DNA of 64,000 nt from Pseudomaricurvus hydrocarbonicus (GCF_011602365.1 NZ_JAAONZ010000003.1:186001-250000); one strand, 5' to 3'. Shown: positions 34,776 through 44,568, counted from the stretch's first letter. Notes: generated from the sequence alone by a model not told the origin. Translations and numbers: made by a program.

Positions 34776-34890
34776 GCCAACAGCGGTTCTGGTTTTCATC
34801 TATATTTTAGGGGTTAGGTGTCTCGCCGGTCGCTCTGCGTGCCCCTGCCTCCCTTGCCTTTTAACGGATTACCTTCAAGGAAAGACCGCT

Positions 34891-35391
34891 ATGCCATTGA
34901 TGCGCCACAGGTTTACGTTTGCTCTGCCACTGCTCGCCAGCATGGTGTTCAGCTCTGCGTCGTCGGGGTTCAGCTTGAGTGAAGTGCTTGGCGGTTCTGA
35001 TGAGGCACCGGTCGGTGCTGCCAGTACGGGCTCCCCCATGGTTGATGGTCTGGTGGGGGCAGTGGGTGAACAATTGGGAGTGTCACAAACTCAGGCACTG
35101 GGTGGGCTGGGTGCTCTGGTAGGCTACGCCGGTAACCAGCTGCCCGATGAGTACGCCGCTCAACTGCAGGCGCTGCTGCCGGGCCTCAACAGCCGTGCCG
35201 GCTCTGGCGGCAGCCTGGTCAGCGGCTTGATGAACAGTTTTAACAGTATGGACTCGGTCAAAACCGCGTTCAGTACCCTGGGAATGGATCCGTCAATGGT
35301 GGACCAGTTTATTCCGATGATGGAATCCTATCTGGCTGAGAATACCGATGCCTCGGCGGGGCTGGTGGGAGCCTTGCACGACCTGTGGTAG
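34891..35391 (+). CDS. DUF2780 family exported protein
   Basis: This 166-residue protein starts at the ATG at 34891 (AAGGAAAG upstream), with a signal peptide (FALPLLASMVFSSASSG). The mature region is of the DUF2780/VcgC type: LGVSQTQALGGLGALVGYAGNQLP and AFSTLGMDPSMVDQFIPMMESYL. The function of this family is unknown. The longer frame from 34741 would overlap cobB and lacks a signal at its N-terminus. It is probably a separate transcription unit. Confidence 0.78.
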   Translation: MPLMRHRFTFALPLLASMVFSSASSGFSLSEVLGGSDEAPVGAASTGSPMVDGLVGAVGEQLGVSQTQALGGLGALVGYAGNQLPDEYAAQLQALLPGLNSRAGSGGSLVSGLMNSFNSMDSVKTAFSTLGMDPSMVDQFIPMMESYLAENTDASAGLVGALHDLW

Positions 35392-35570
35392 TGACCCCCT
35401 TGTCTAACCCTTTGGCCAAAGGCTGGCTCGCCAGGTGTGGTTGCACCGCGTTCGAAATAGCTGCGCCGTTTTCCTGCGAGTGCTATTGCCGGGAAAGCGG
35501 TGCTGGACATGGTCCACAGCGATGAAGAGTGGTTTAAGGAAATCGGTTTCAGCTTAACGGAGTGGTACCA

Positions 35571-35993
35571 ATGGCTCGCCAAATTATTCCCACGACCTGT
35601 CTCCTGGCTTTGGTGCTCGGCGGTGGGTGCACGATGAAAGATGACGCACAGTCGGCGCAAACCTTATCGGGAGTCTGGCATGTAGACTATATAGAGGGCA
35701 GGGGGGTCATCGACAACAGCCCGGCCCATTATCAATTTCATGCGGATAACCAGCTCAGCGGGCATGCCACCTGCAATCAGTTTTCCGGTGCGTATTCTGT
35801 GGAGCAGGGCGAAATTACAATCGGTGAATTGGCCACTACTCGTAAAATGTGCCCGCCGGCCTTGATGGAGCAGGAGCAGCGTCTTCTGGAAGCGTTGAAG
35901 AGAGTGAAGCGTTGGAAGACCGACAATGGCCTGATGTACCTCTTTGATGCGAATGGCGCCGAGCTGTTCCGCGGCGGTCCCTGGAACAAATAA
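35571..35993 (+). CDS. META-domain (HslJ-like) lipoprotein
   Basis: This 140-residue lipoprotein has the lipobox GGGC near Cys20. The META domain has the motifs LSGVWHVDYIEG, NQLSGHATCNQFSGAY and the TRKMCPPALMEQEQRLLEAL helix typical of HslJ relatives. Members are linked to envelope stress or heat-shock novobiocin resistance. The start at 35571 (MARQII) fits the signal better than the ATG three codons upstream. It is a single gene. Confidence 0.83.
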   Translation: MARQIIPTTCLLALVLGGGCTMKDDAQSAQTLSGVWHVDYIEGRGVIDNSPAHYQFHADNQLSGHATCNQFSGAYSVEQGEITIGELATTRKMCPPALMEQEQRLLEALKRVKRWKTDNGLMYLFDANGAELFRGGPWNK

Positions 35994-36173
35994 ACTGCCG
36001 CTGACACGAATGCAGCGCCTTTGAAATAAAAAACGGATCGCGACGCATTCAAAAAAAGCCCTAAAGCGGCTCGGCTCTATCTGCCGGTATTAGCGGGATA
36101 ATTGCTTTGGTTGGGGATTTGGCTGGCCTGCTTTCCCGTTGTGACTGTGATTGTCTGATGAGGAGATAGTTGC

Positions 36174-36977
36174 TTGTTCTTACCGGTTCTCTATGAACTC
36201 CCGATGGGGCTGATTTCAACACTGATTTTGGTCTGCCTGATCACCGCCGTTGAGATCGGGTACAGATTTGGCTGGTATCAACGCCGGCGCTGGGAGAACA
36301 TCGAGTCAGGCGGTGGTGCCGTCGTTCAAACCTCTATTCTGGCGCTGTTGGGCCTGCTTCTGGCTTTTACTTACGGGGCCGGGGTCTCGCGTTTTGACGC
36401 TCGTAAGAGCGCGGTGATTCAAGAGGTCAATGCCATTGGCTCGGCTTTTAATGTGGCCGATCTCATTGCCGAGCCGGAGCGCACCGGGCTGCGACAAGCC
36501 CTGCTGGATTACGCCAGAACCCGAACCGCGGAATTGCCAACAACGCCGACGGCAGAACAGCTGGAAGCGGCGATTCGGATCACCACGGAAGCCCAGTCCA
36601 AAATCTGGCCGCTGGTCAATCGGGCGGTAGGCAAGGCGGCTTCGCCCGCGATACAGGGGGCGTTAATCTCCAACACCAACCATGTTCTGGATATGCATCA
36701 GGTGCGCCTGGCGGCCATCAACGATTTCCTGCCAATCAGTATTGTCATACTGCAGCTGTTTGTGGCGTCAGCCTCTCTGACCGTGGTGGGGTTTAATACC
36801 GGTTTATCAGGCCGAATAAGCCGCTGGCGCATGTATGTATTGGCTCTCGTTGTCACGGCGATTATGTTTGTGATTCTGGATTTTGATCTGAGTAAGGCCG
36901 GTTTTATCCAGGTCAATGATACCGGTCTCAAGGAGCTGGTACTGGCGATGGAAGCAGAAATAGCCGGCGGCCAGTAG
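36174..36977 (+). CDS. DUF4239 (bestrophin-like) membrane protein
   Basis: This 267-residue inner-membrane protein has four predicted helices (about 10-30, 48-70, 185-210, 218-238) and a soluble middle segment. It matches the DUF4239 family, whose members are annotated as bestrophin-like and whose function is unproven. The start is probably TTG at 36174, with GAGGAGATAG ahead; ATG at 36204 is an alternative. It stands alone. Confidence 0.72.
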   Translation: MFLPVLYELPMGLISTLILVCLITAVEIGYRFGWYQRRRWENIESGGGAVVQTSILALLGLLLAFTYGAGVSRFDARKSAVIQEVNAIGSAFNVADLIAEPERTGLRQALLDYARTRTAELPTTPTAEQLEAAIRITTEAQSKIWPLVNRAVGKAASPAIQGALISNTNHVLDMHQVRLAAINDFLPISIVILQLFVASASLTVVGFNTGLSGRISRWRMYVLALVVTAIMFVILDFDLSKAGFIQVNDTGLKELVLAMEAEIAGGQ

Positions 36978-37024
36978 TGGTGGTGTCTCCCTGAGTGTAA
37001 ATCCGGGGCACAAATGTGAGGCGC

Positions 37025-37064
37025 ATAAAAAAGGCCCGACGGTTGTTCACCGGTCGGGCCTTTC
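37025..37064 (-). terminator. Rho-independent terminator of tRNA-Met
   Basis: On the minus strand, AAAGGCCCGAC and its complement form a strong stem followed by TTTTTT just after the tRNA end. A convincing intrinsic terminator. Confidence 0.88.
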
Positions 37065-37069
37065 GAAGA

Positions 37070-37146
37070 TGGTAGCTAGGGGCGGACTTGAACCGCCGAC
37101 CCCAGCATTATGAGTGCTGTGCTCTAACCAGCTGAGCTACCTAGCC
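37070..37146 (-). tRNA. tRNA-Met (CAT), elongator
   Basis: A full cloverleaf on the minus strand: 7-bp acceptor stem starting GGCTAGG with one G-U pair, anticodon loop CTCATAA giving CAT, T arm with GGTTCAAGTCC, and an encoded CCA end. The first acceptor pair is G-U rather than the C-A mismatch of initiator tRNA, so it is the elongator. Confidence 0.96.
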
Positions 37147-37397
37147 ATCGTTTCGAGGGGCGCTATTCTGCTGATTTGACGGGTTGATGTCAAGCACCTA
37201 AATGTCTGATTTTCGAAGAATTTAACCGGGCCGCTCGGCGGTTGGACATTTCCAGTGAGCGGTGGCCTGGCGCCATTTGCGACTTATCGGTCAGGATTGG
37301 CCATTGTCTGCTGTGGGGCTGGCGGGTAGAGTCACCAGCAGAACAATAAAGGCGGGTGGGCGTTCCCTCGTACCCGATACAAATACAGAGAATAACC

Positions 37398-38645
37398 ATG
37401 CAAGACACGATTCTGATGATGGCGATCCCGCTGTTTTTGGGGCTGATCGGCCTGGAGGTCTGGGTGGATCGTCGCCGCGGCAGTGGCCACTATCGCTTCA
37501 ATGATGCCTTTGGCAGCCTGTCGCTGGGAATTGTCAGCCGCTCCAGTCAGCTGGTGGTGTTCAGCCTGGGGGGTGTGGTGATTGATCGCCTGTTGCCCGA
37601 AGTGCGGCTGATACCGTGGAGCAGCAGTAGCGGGTTCACCTGGGTGGTGGCCTTTGTCGGTTACGACTTTCTGTATTACTGGACCCACCGGATGGGACAC
37701 ACCCTGAATTTCTTCTGGGCCGGTCACGCCATTCATCATCAGAGTGAGGACTACAACCTCACGACGGCCCTGCGTCAGACCAGTACCGGCTTTATGACCT
37801 GGATTTTCGGTCTGCCGCTGTTGGCTCTGGGCATTCCGCTGGAGGTGTATCTGACCTGTGGCGCACTGAACCTGATCTACCAGTTCTGGGTGCACACCCA
37901 ACATATCGACAAGCTTGGCTGGATGGAGTCCGTGATGGTGACGCCGTCCAACCACCGGGTGCATCACGGTCAGAATCCCCAGTACCTCGACAAAAACCAC
38001 GGCGGGGTGTTTATCGTGTGGGATCGGCTGTTCGGCACGTTTCAGCCGGAGCTGGATGAGGTGGAGATTATCTATGGTGCCACGGTGCCGGTGCGCGCCC
38101 TCAATCCGCTCTGGGCCAATGTGCAGGTGTGGGCCGGTTTGGCCAGGGATGCCTGGCGCACCCGGAGCTGGTGGGACAAGTGCCGTATCTGGTTTATGCC
38201 CACCGGCTGGCGCCCGGCGGATATGGCGGCCAACTACCCGCTGGGCCAGTGTGATCTGCAGCATTTTCAAAAATACGATCCGGCGGTGGATGTACGCACC
38301 CGCAGCTACGGTATGTTTCAGCTGGCCTTGGCCGTGCCGCTGCTGGTCTACTTTTTGTTGCACTTCAAGGGATTGGGTTACCCGCTGGTGGTACTGGGTT
38401 TCGTCATGATCACCTTGCCTCTGGTCACCACAGCCTGGTTACTGGAGGGGCGCCGGCAGCGGTGGGAGTGGATCCGCCTGCTGGTATCCTGGATCGGTTT
38501 TGCGTTGGCCTGGCCGATCCTGGCGTCCGGCAGTGTGATGGTGTTTGGGGGCTATCTGGTGTTGAACTCGGTTGTGTATTGGGTGTTGCTGAGCCGCAGC
38601 AGGGGCGAGACAGGTGGTGTTCGGGTGGATTGTATCGAGGGGTAG
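37398..38645 (+). CDS. Sterol desaturase / fatty acid hydroxylase family protein
   Basis: This 415-residue integral membrane diiron oxygenase has the three His boxes HRMGH (near 101), HAIHH (near 115) and HRVHH (near 190). Several hydrophobic segments precede and follow, with an extra C-terminal membrane region of about 120 residues. Such enzymes hydroxylate or desaturate lipids or carotenoids. The ATG at 37398 was chosen over an in-frame ATG 14 codons earlier because the hydrophobic N-terminus begins here. The substrate is unknown, and it is not near lipid-synthesis genes. Confidence 0.85.
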   Translation: MQDTILMMAIPLFLGLIGLEVWVDRRRGSGHYRFNDAFGSLSLGIVSRSSQLVVFSLGGVVIDRLLPEVRLIPWSSSSGFTWVVAFVGYDFLYYWTHRMGHTLNFFWAGHAIHHQSEDYNLTTALRQTSTGFMTWIFGLPLLALGIPLEVYLTCGALNLIYQFWVHTQHIDKLGWMESVMVTPSNHRVHHGQNPQYLDKNHGGVFIVWDRLFGTFQPELDEVEIIYGATVPVRALNPLWANVQVWAGLARDAWRTRSWWDKCRIWFMPTGWRPADMAANYPLGQCDLQHFQKYDPAVDVRTRSYGMFQLALAVPLLVYFLLHFKGLGYPLVVLGFVMITLPLVTTAWLLEGRRQRWEWIRLLVSWIGFALAWPILASGSVMVFGGYLVLNSVVYWVLLSRSRGETGGVRVDCIEG

Positions 38646-38719
38646 GATTGGGCGAGACCCAGGGTGAAGGTGTTGCAAAAGCGGTCAGAGTGAATGGAGG
38701 GGCAAGCTCACGGAGCGGG

Positions 38720-38745
38720 AGAGCAGCGGCTGTATCCGCTGCTCT
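38720..38745. terminator. Bidirectional terminator candidate
   Basis: AGAGCAGCGG and CCGCTGCTCT make a perfect 10-bp stem with a 6-base loop between the convergent desaturase and ychF genes. No strong T-run lies on either side. Confidence 0.55.
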
Positions 38746-38766
38746 GTGTCCGGTTAGCGCGGTGCG

Positions 38767-39858
38767 TTAGACGTTAAAGCGGAAGTGAATCACATCGCCG
38801 TCTTTGACGATGTAGTCCTTGCCTTCCAGGCGCCATTTACCCGCGTCCTTCGCCCCTTGTTCGCCATTGTTGGCGACAAAGTCTTCGTAGCCGATGATTT
38901 CAGCGCGGATGAAGCCTTTTTCAAAGTCGGTGTGAATCTTGCCGGCGGCTTGAGGCGCGGTGGCACCTACCGGGATGGTCCAGGCGCGTACTTCTTTGAC
39001 ACCTGCGGTAAAGTAGGTGTGCAGGTCTAGCAGGCTGTAACCGCCGCGAATCACGCGGTTCAGGCCTGGCTCGTCCATGCCCAGATCTTCCAGAAACTCG
39101 GCTTTTTCGCCGTCATCCAACTCGGCAATTTCCGCTTCCAGCTTGTTGCAGATGGGCACCACGACCGCGTGTTCCCTGGCGGCAATTTCACGCACGGTAT
39201 CCAGGAACGGGTTGTCTTCAAAGCCGTCTTCGTCCACGTTGGCAATGTACATGGTGGGTTTCAGCGTCAGCAGGCTCAGCTCGCGCAATTGCTTGAACTC
39301 GTCTTCCTTCAGGTCGAAGCTGCGCAGCGGCTGGGCCTCGTTCAGGTGCGGCAGGATCTTTTCCAGCAGAGCTTTCAGCTTAATGGCGTCTTTGTCTTGG
39401 CCTTTGGCGGCTTTGGTGACCCGCTGCAGGGCTTTTTCACAGGTTTCCAGATCGGCCAGTGCCAGCTCGGTGTTGATCACATCAATGTCGTCGGCGGGGT
39501 TGATTTTGCCCTCGACGTGGACGACGTTCTCATCTTCAAAGCAGCGCACCACGTGGGCGATGGCGTCGGTTTCACGAATGTTGGCCAGGAATTTGTTGCC
39601 CAGGCCTTCACCCTTGGAGGCACCGGCCACCAGGCCGGCAATGTCGACGAACTCCATGGTGGTGGGGATTACACGTTCAGGCTTCACAATCTCGGCCAGC
39701 TTGTCCTGACGGGGATCGGGCACGGTCACCGTACCTTCGTTGGGCTCGATGGTGCAGAAGGGAAAGTTTTCTGCTGCGATGCCGTTTTTGGTCAAGGCGT
39801 TAAACAGAGTGGATTTGCCGACGTTGGGCAGGCCGACGATGCCGCAATTAAAACCCAT
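38767..39858 (-). CDS. ychF: Redox-regulated ATPase YchF (Obg family)
   Basis: This 363-residue protein is the standard length for YchF, a universally conserved Obg-like P-loop protein that prefers ATP and binds ribosomes. It has [15 protein letters not shown] near residue 8, [17 protein letters not shown] near 70, the long coiled-coil insert (about 130-200) and a C-terminal TGS domain ending VIHFRFNV. In many gammaproteobacteria ychF follows pth directly; here a TonB-dependent receptor gene separates them. Confidence 0.97.
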   Translation of the reverse strand: MGFNCGIVGLPNVGKSTLFNALTKNGIAAENFPFCTIEPNEGTVTVPDPRQDKLAEIVKPERVIPTTMEFVDIAGLVAGASKGEGLGNKFLANIRETDAIAHVVRCFEDENVVHVEGKINPADDIDVINTELALADLETCEKALQRVTKAAKGQDKDAIKLKALLEKILPHLNEAQPLRSFDLKEDEFKQLRELSLLTLKPTMYIANVDEDGFEDNPFLDTVREIAAREHAVVVPICNKLEAEIAELDDGEKAEFLEDLGMDEPGLNRVIRGGYSLLDLHTYFTAGVKEVRAWTIPVGATAPQAAGKIHTDFEKGFIRAEIIGYEDFVANNGEQGAKDAGKWRLEGKDYIVKDGDVIHFRFNV

Positions 39859-40004
39859 GGTGGTGTCTCTTGAGCGTTGGTCAATGGTGGGCCGTTGGCC
39901 CTTGACGGGGGTGGTGGCGGCAGCTGCCGTCCAAAGGCGCGTATTCTACACCAGAGCAGCTGCAGTTGCCCATGCCTGACTGGGTTGACTTGCAAGAGGG
40001 TTGG

Positions 40005-40028
40005 CCCGCCAGACCTGTGGCTGGCGGG
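40005..40028 (-). terminator. Hairpin upstream of ychF
   Basis: CCCGCCAG and CTGGCGGG form an 8-bp GC-rich stem between the receptor gene end and ychF. Without a T-run this may be a weak terminator or a transcript-stabilising stem. A second, bulged hairpin (GCGTGAGGGCA with TGCCTCACGC) lies nearer the receptor gene at about 40070-40100. Confidence 0.4.
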
Positions 40029-40121
40029 ACGGGGTTGCGCCGTTTGGCGCCGGAGGGTTGGGCCGTGAGCGTGAGGGCATCGAATCTGCCTCACGCGTTC
40101 ACGCTCTCAGGGGGCGCTCCC

Positions 40122-42749
40122 CTAAAAGTTGTAGCGGGCATCAATTCCCCAGGTGAGAGGCGCGCTGACCTGAGTGTGCGCCGTGCCCAGATCGCTGGCG
40201 GTCAGGCCGCCGGGAATACCGGTGTATTGATTGTCGAGCAGGTTTTTGCCCCACAGGGCCAGCAGGTAGTGCTCATCTTCACTGCTCCAGGCCAGGCGGG
40301 CGTTCAGGATTTTCTGGTCGTCGCCGAAGTTTTCAATGGTTTCATATTCCGGCAGATAATTTGGGCTGTCGGGGCCAAAGTCCTGTTCATTGAACACATA
40401 ATCCAGATGCAGGTTGAGGTTGCCTGGCAGCTTGAAATCAGGCGCCCAATCCAGCGACAGTGTATAGGCGGTGAGAGTATCGGGTGTCTCGCTGCTGCCA
40501 TCAGAGAGGTTGCCTTGAGCATCAATGTAGTTTTCGTATTCGCTGTCACTGTTGCGCATGGTGGTGACCATGGACAGCTGCAGCGAGCGGGTCGGCACCC
40601 AGGTCAGCGACAGCTCCCAGCCGTCGATCTCTTCGTCACCGCTGATGATGATCGGCGCGGCCAGTCCTGGAATGCTGGGGTCCGCCGACGTCACTGACTT
40701 TTGGCGATTTTTGTAATCCATCTTGAAATAACTGAATTGAGTGCGCAGGCGATTGTCAAAAAAGTCACCTTTAAGGCCCCACTCGATGTTGGCCACGTCT
40801 TCGGGGTCCAGTGGTGTGATGGATGAGTTGAGAACAAAGCTGTCGAAGCCGCCGGAGGTGTAGCCGGTGGAGTAGGACAGGAAACTCATCAGGTCTTCGT
40901 TAATGTGATATTGAACCACCGCTCGCCCGGTGGTTTTGCTCCATTCATCGGCCGCAGTGACCTGGCTGTTCACCAGCCCCACGCCGGACAGGCTCAACGG
41001 TGACAGAAAGTTGGTGGCGGTGGGGATGTCTCCAACAAAGGGAATGCCCAGGCTGGCATAGTAGCCGCGCTCGGCATTAATGTTACTGGCCATGGTGCTC
41101 AGCGGGTTTCCCCAGCTGAACTCTTTTTCATCTTTGGAGTAGCGCAGGCCGAAGATCAGGTTCCATTGATCGGTTACCGCTATATCAATGTCGGCGTAAA
41201 TGCCGTAGTTGGTGAAGGTGCCGGTGTTGCTGACCGTCTCTGTCCAGAGGCTGCCGGCATAGTCGCTGTTGACCCAGCCCGCGGCGAGCACCTCATGGTA
41301 GCCGTTGAGCAACGGACCATAGCCGGCCCCGTAAATACCACCCAGTGCCGCCTGGTATTCGGCGTTGGAGTAGGCGGGAATGCCCAGGCCGGCAAAATCA
41401 CCGGGTGAGCCGCCACCGGTGAGTACGCCAAACAGGGTATCCCAGTCAGCCGGGTTCCAGAGGTGATCGAGGGCCGGGATGGTGCCGCCGGAGAGGGCGT
41501 CCAGCAAGCCGTTGGCCACCTGGGTGGCCAGGGTCGAGGCGGTCTCTGCAGTACTGGTGATGTGGGTGTCCTGACTTTTGTTTTCTCTGGAGTAGGTCAG
41601 GCCGCCGACAAAATTGATGCGGTCGCTGTTGTAATTCAGTTGCAGCTCGGTGTAGGTAATCTCTGAACTTTCAATGTTGTCTGTATCCAGATAGGTATAC
41701 ACGCTGCCGGTGCCGTCTTCGTCCTGACGGTTGGTGGTGTCCAGTTCGCGATGATTGGCCCACCAGCCCAGTGTCCAGTTGTCGTCAAAAGTGTGGTTGA
41801 GACGGAGCCCGGCTGAGTACATATCGCGGGTTTCCTGGCCGTCGATGACATCGTTGTAGGCCTCATCAAAGGAGACTTTGCCCTGGCGGTAGCCCGAGAC
41901 CGCAGCCGGGCCATTATCGGTATCGTCGAAGTCGTAATTGAGTTGTAATTCTGTGCTGTCGCTCAGCTGCCACAGCAGGGCAAGGCGCCCGGTGAGGTTA
42001 TCCTGTTCGCCGATGTCGCTGCCACCGGGTAGCTGGTTGTCAATGTAGCCATCAAAATTGTTGCTCAGGAGGTTGGCGCGCAAGGCCAGATTGTCAGCGA
42101 GCGGCAGGTTGAGCATGCCCTCCCAGCGCTGCAGGCCATAGTTGCCGGCTTTCAGCTGGATAAAGCCTTCCGAGCTGTCGGGCAGTGGTTGATTGGGGAC
42201 CATATTGATGCTGCCCGCCGCGGCGTTGCGGCCCGCCAGCGTTCCCTGGGGGCCTTTCAGAATTTCGATACGCTCCATATCGGAGAAGGCTATGGTGGTG
42301 GCTGCCCGGGGCAGGTAGACCCCGTCGTAGAAAGTGGCCACCGAGGCATCGCCGCCGGAGCTGATGTTGGCGCTCTCAATGCCGCGGATGCTGAAGCGGG
42401 CCTGCGTGAGGCCGCCCCCGGAGTCAAAGCCTGGGATGTAGTCATCGATATCATCCAGCACCAGGGCGCCGGTGTTTTCCATGTCTTGTGGCGAAAAAGT
42501 ACCTATGGCAATCGGAACTTCCATGGAGCTCTGTTCGCGTTTCTGGGCGGTAACAATCAATTCTTCCAGAGTGTAACCGGGAGATCCTGTAGGGCCGGGA
42601 GAGTCTGATGCCGTGTCGGCACTGGCGCCGCTGCTGATGGCGAGGGCTATGGCCAGGACCAGCGGTTGAGAGAGGGGCAGTGGTTGCAACAGAGACCGTG
42701 ATTGAAAGCGAGACAGTGGCTGGACTGGAGCAGGGCGATACAGTGTCAT
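40122..42749 (-). CDS. TonB-dependent outer-membrane receptor
   Basis: This 875-residue receptor has a signal sequence (LVLAIALAISSGASA), a TonB-box-like segment (EELIVTAQKR near 60) and a complete plug domain (SIRGIESANISSGG, IEILKGPQGTLAGRNAAAGSINMV). A 22-strand barrel ends in GIDARYNF with the terminal Phe. Such receptors import siderophores, vitamins or glycans using TonB energy. The VTAQKR type is common in marine gammaproteobacteria with varied substrates. No transport partner or sensor adjoins it, and it interrupts the pth-ychF pair, suggesting later insertion. The substrate is not assignable. Confidence 0.93.
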   Translation of the reverse strand: MTLYRPAPVQPLSRFQSRSLLQPLPLSQPLVLAIALAISSGASADTASDSPGPTGSPGYTLEELIVTAQKREQSSMEVPIAIGTFSPQDMENTGALVLDDIDDYIPGFDSGGGLTQARFSIRGIESANISSGGDASVATFYDGVYLPRAATTIAFSDMERIEILKGPQGTLAGRNAAAGSINMVPNQPLPDSSEGFIQLKAGNYGLQRWEGMLNLPLADNLALRANLLSNNFDGYIDNQLPGGSDIGEQDNLTGRLALLWQLSDSTELQLNYDFDDTDNGPAAVSGYRQGKVSFDEAYNDVIDGQETRDMYSAGLRLNHTFDDNWTLGWWANHRELDTTNRQDEDGTGSVYTYLDTDNIESSEITYTELQLNYNSDRINFVGGLTYSRENKSQDTHITSTAETASTLATQVANGLLDALSGGTIPALDHLWNPADWDTLFGVLTGGGSPGDFAGLGIPAYSNAEYQAALGGIYGAGYGPLLNGYHEVLAAGWVNSDYAGSLWTETVSNTGTFTNYGIYADIDIAVTDQWNLIFGLRYSKDEKEFSWGNPLSTMASNINAERGYYASLGIPFVGDIPTATNFLSPLSLSGVGLVNSQVTAADEWSKTTGRAVVQYHINEDLMSFLSYSTGYTSGGFDSFVLNSSITPLDPEDVANIEWGLKGDFFDNRLRTQFSYFKMDYKNRQKSVTSADPSIPGLAAPIIISGDEEIDGWELSLTWVPTRSLQLSMVTTMRNSDSEYENYIDAQGNLSDGSSETPDTLTAYTLSLDWAPDFKLPGNLNLHLDYVFNEQDFGPDSPNYLPEYETIENFGDDQKILNARLAWSSEDEHYLLALWGKNLLDNQYTGIPGGLTASDLGTAHTQVSAPLTWGIDARYNF

Positions 42750-43163
42750 GGTGCATTCCTTTTTAAGGTTTTTTTTGTTTTGGTGGTATTGGTTACAAAT
42801 CCTTTGGTCTTAAGCTTTTTAGGTGTTGCGGGCAGTCTTCAGGTATTAACCGGAAGGGGTCTTTCGGCAAATGGAGACGGAATTACTCATTCGGCTGTCA
42901 TTGTGATGAGGGGGGCGATGGCGCGTCTAACGGATTTTAAAATCCGTCAGTGAAAATGCCGGCGATGGTGAGAAGTTTGTCTGACACAGTGAAGCCTGCA
43001 GGGCTGGCTGGAGCTGAACCGCCGAGGCGCTGGCGCATCTCGACGGGTATAGGTGCTGCTGAGGCGGTCTGTGCGGGGATGGTAAGTGCTTACGTTGATG
43101 GCGCTTAGGTTGCGGGCATCAATTTACCGGTCGAACTTACTGGTTTGTGTGGTTTTGGGGTGT
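42750..43163. other. Intergenic region with an 18-bp palindrome
   Basis: This 414-bp gap lies between pth and the receptor gene. It contains the perfect palindrome ACGGATTTTAAAATCCGT at 42930-42947, about 180 bp upstream of the receptor start. The receptor promoter must lie here. No gene is supported. Confidence 0.5.
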
Positions 43164-43745
43164 TTACGAGGTGTGCAGCTGTTTCATAGCCGCATTCCAT
43201 TCGCCTCGAACCAGGTGCGGCATGACTTGGCAGGCGGCGTAGATGCTGTCTTCGGTCTGGTTGAATTCATCAGTCGGGGCTTTTTTGAGGACGTAGGCCG
43301 AGACTTGCTTGGCGTTGCCGGGATGGCCAATGCCAATGCGCAGGCGGGCAAAGTTTTTGTTGTTTCCCAGCGCGCTGATGATGTCCCGCAAGCCGTTGTG
43401 ACCGCCGTGGCCGCCACCGATTTTCAGTTTGGCGATGCCGGGTTCCATGTCCAGTTCATCGTGGGCCACCAGAATCGCCTCGGGCGGAATTTTGTAAAAG
43501 TTCGCCAGTGCGCCTACCGACTGTCCGCTGCGGTTCATGAAGGTGGCCGGAATCAGCAGGCGGATCGGGCGGTGATCAATCGTGATCTGGCCGATGCTGC
43601 CAAAAAACTTCTTTTCCGGCGTCAGGCTGGTGTTGTGCTGGCGGGCCAGCTCGGTGACAAAATCGGCACCGGCATTGTGACGGGTTTGGTGGTATTCGTT
43701 GCCGGGGTTTCCGAGGCCGACAATCAGCTGAATAGGTGTGTCCAT
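43164..43745 (-). CDS. pth: Peptidyl-tRNA hydrolase
   Basis: This 193-residue Pth recycles peptidyl-tRNAs released from stalled ribosomes. The ATG at 43745 gives the usual N-terminus leading to [20 protein letters not shown], with catalytic His near 22. The [12 protein letters not shown] segment and the DELDMEPG and [13 protein letters not shown] motifs are intact. It follows rplY on the same strand, separated by a terminator hairpin. Confidence 0.96.
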   Translation of the reverse strand: MDTPIQLIVGLGNPGNEYHQTRHNAGADFVTELARQHNTSLTPEKKFFGSIGQITIDHRPIRLLIPATFMNRSGQSVGALANFYKIPPEAILVAHDELDMEPGIAKLKIGGGHGGHNGLRDIISALGNNKNFARLRIGIGHPGNAKQVSAYVLKKAPTDEFNQTEDSIYAACQVMPHLVRGEWNAAMKQLHTS

Positions 43746-43794
43746 AAATGGGGTCCCTGGTGCAGTGCGGGTATCCTGAAAATCAATAACATAC

Positions 43795-43833
43795 AAAAAC
43801 GGCCGGGAGTGTCTCCACTCGCCGGCCGTTCGT
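43795..43833 (-). terminator. Rho-independent terminator after rplY
   Basis: On the minus strand AACGGCCGG pairs with CCGGCCGTT around a 17-base loop and runs into TTTTTG, about 45 bases past the rplY stop. It probably limits read-through into pth. Confidence 0.82.
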
Positions 43834-43877
43834 CAAGGCTTGCTGTCGCAGCTGGCCTTGGGAGCGATGCGTCCGAA

Positions 43878-44519
43878 TTACTCGGCTGCGTCTTCTCCAC
43901 CTTCTTCGCTGGACGCTTCAGTGTCTTCCGTCATGCCTTTCGGCTTGATGATGGAAACAACCGCGCCGTCGTGATCTTCACCGTGAGACAGGGCCACGGA
44001 GGTCACGTCTTTAGGCAGAACCAGCTCGGAGATGTGCAGGGTTTGACCCAGTTCCATATCGGCCAGATCCACTTCAATGAACTCGGGCAGGTTTGCTGCC
44101 AGACATTCAATTTCCAGCTCGGTCATGGTGTGAATGGCTTTACCGCCTTGCACTTTAACGCCTTTGCTGTTGTCTTCGTTGATGAAGTGCAGAGGTACCT
44201 TAACGGCGACTTTCTTGGTCTTGGAGACGCGCATGAAGTCGGCGTGCATGATCACCGGTTTGGATGGGTGGCGCTGCAGGTCCTTCAACAAAACGCTTTC
44301 GCTCTTGTCACCGACGTTGATGGTGATGATGTGCGAGTAAAACGCTTCATTTTCCAGCTGCTTAACCAGATCTTTGTGCGGGATCTGGATGGTGGCTGGC
44401 TTTTTCGTGCCACCGTAAACGATAGCAGGTACTTGGCCTTCCAGACGACGCAGGCGGCGGCTCGCACCTTTCCCTGCATCTTCACGGGCTACGGCATTCA
44501 ATACAAAATCTTCAGACAT
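43878..44519 (-). CDS. rplY: 50S ribosomal protein L25 (CTC family)
   Basis: This 213-residue long-form L25, as in CTC proteins, binds 5S rRNA through the N-terminal domain (GKGASRRLRRLEGQVPAIVYGG). A C-terminal TL5-type domain follows, and the tail is acidic (Glu-rich). It lies between prs and pth, the usual gammaproteobacterial order. The leader upstream (44569-44644) contains overlapping inverted repeats. Confidence 0.96.
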   Translation of the reverse strand: MSEDFVLNAVAREDAGKGASRRLRRLEGQVPAIVYGGTKKPATIQIPHKDLVKQLENEAFYSHIITINVGDKSESVLLKDLQRHPSKPVIMHADFMRVSKTKKVAVKVPLHFINEDNSKGVKVQGGKAIHTMTELEIECLAANLPEFIEVDLADMELGQTLHISELVLPKDVTSVALSHGEDHDGAVVSIIKPKGMTEDTEASSEEGGEDAAE

Positions 44520-44568
44520 GTGTCTTTCCTCAAATGATACTGTTCGGATTCCGCGACCAGAAACCCGA

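Noticed and set aside
34741..34890. Upstream in-frame start for the DUF2780 protein
   Set aside because: It would overlap cobB and place 50 unrelated residues before a good signal peptide.
37332..38363. 343-residue open frame opposite the sterol-desaturase gene
   Set aside because: The plus-strand protein has all three His boxes; the opposite frame is rich in His/Gln, as expected for its complement.
42925..42955. Possible tRNA or tRNA fragment
   Set aside because: Only an anticodon-arm-like palindrome with an eight-base loop is present; no acceptor, D or T arm surrounds it.
43086..44537. 483-residue open frame opposite pth and rplY
   Set aside because: It spans two well-supported genes and their terminator on the other strand, so it is not a gene.
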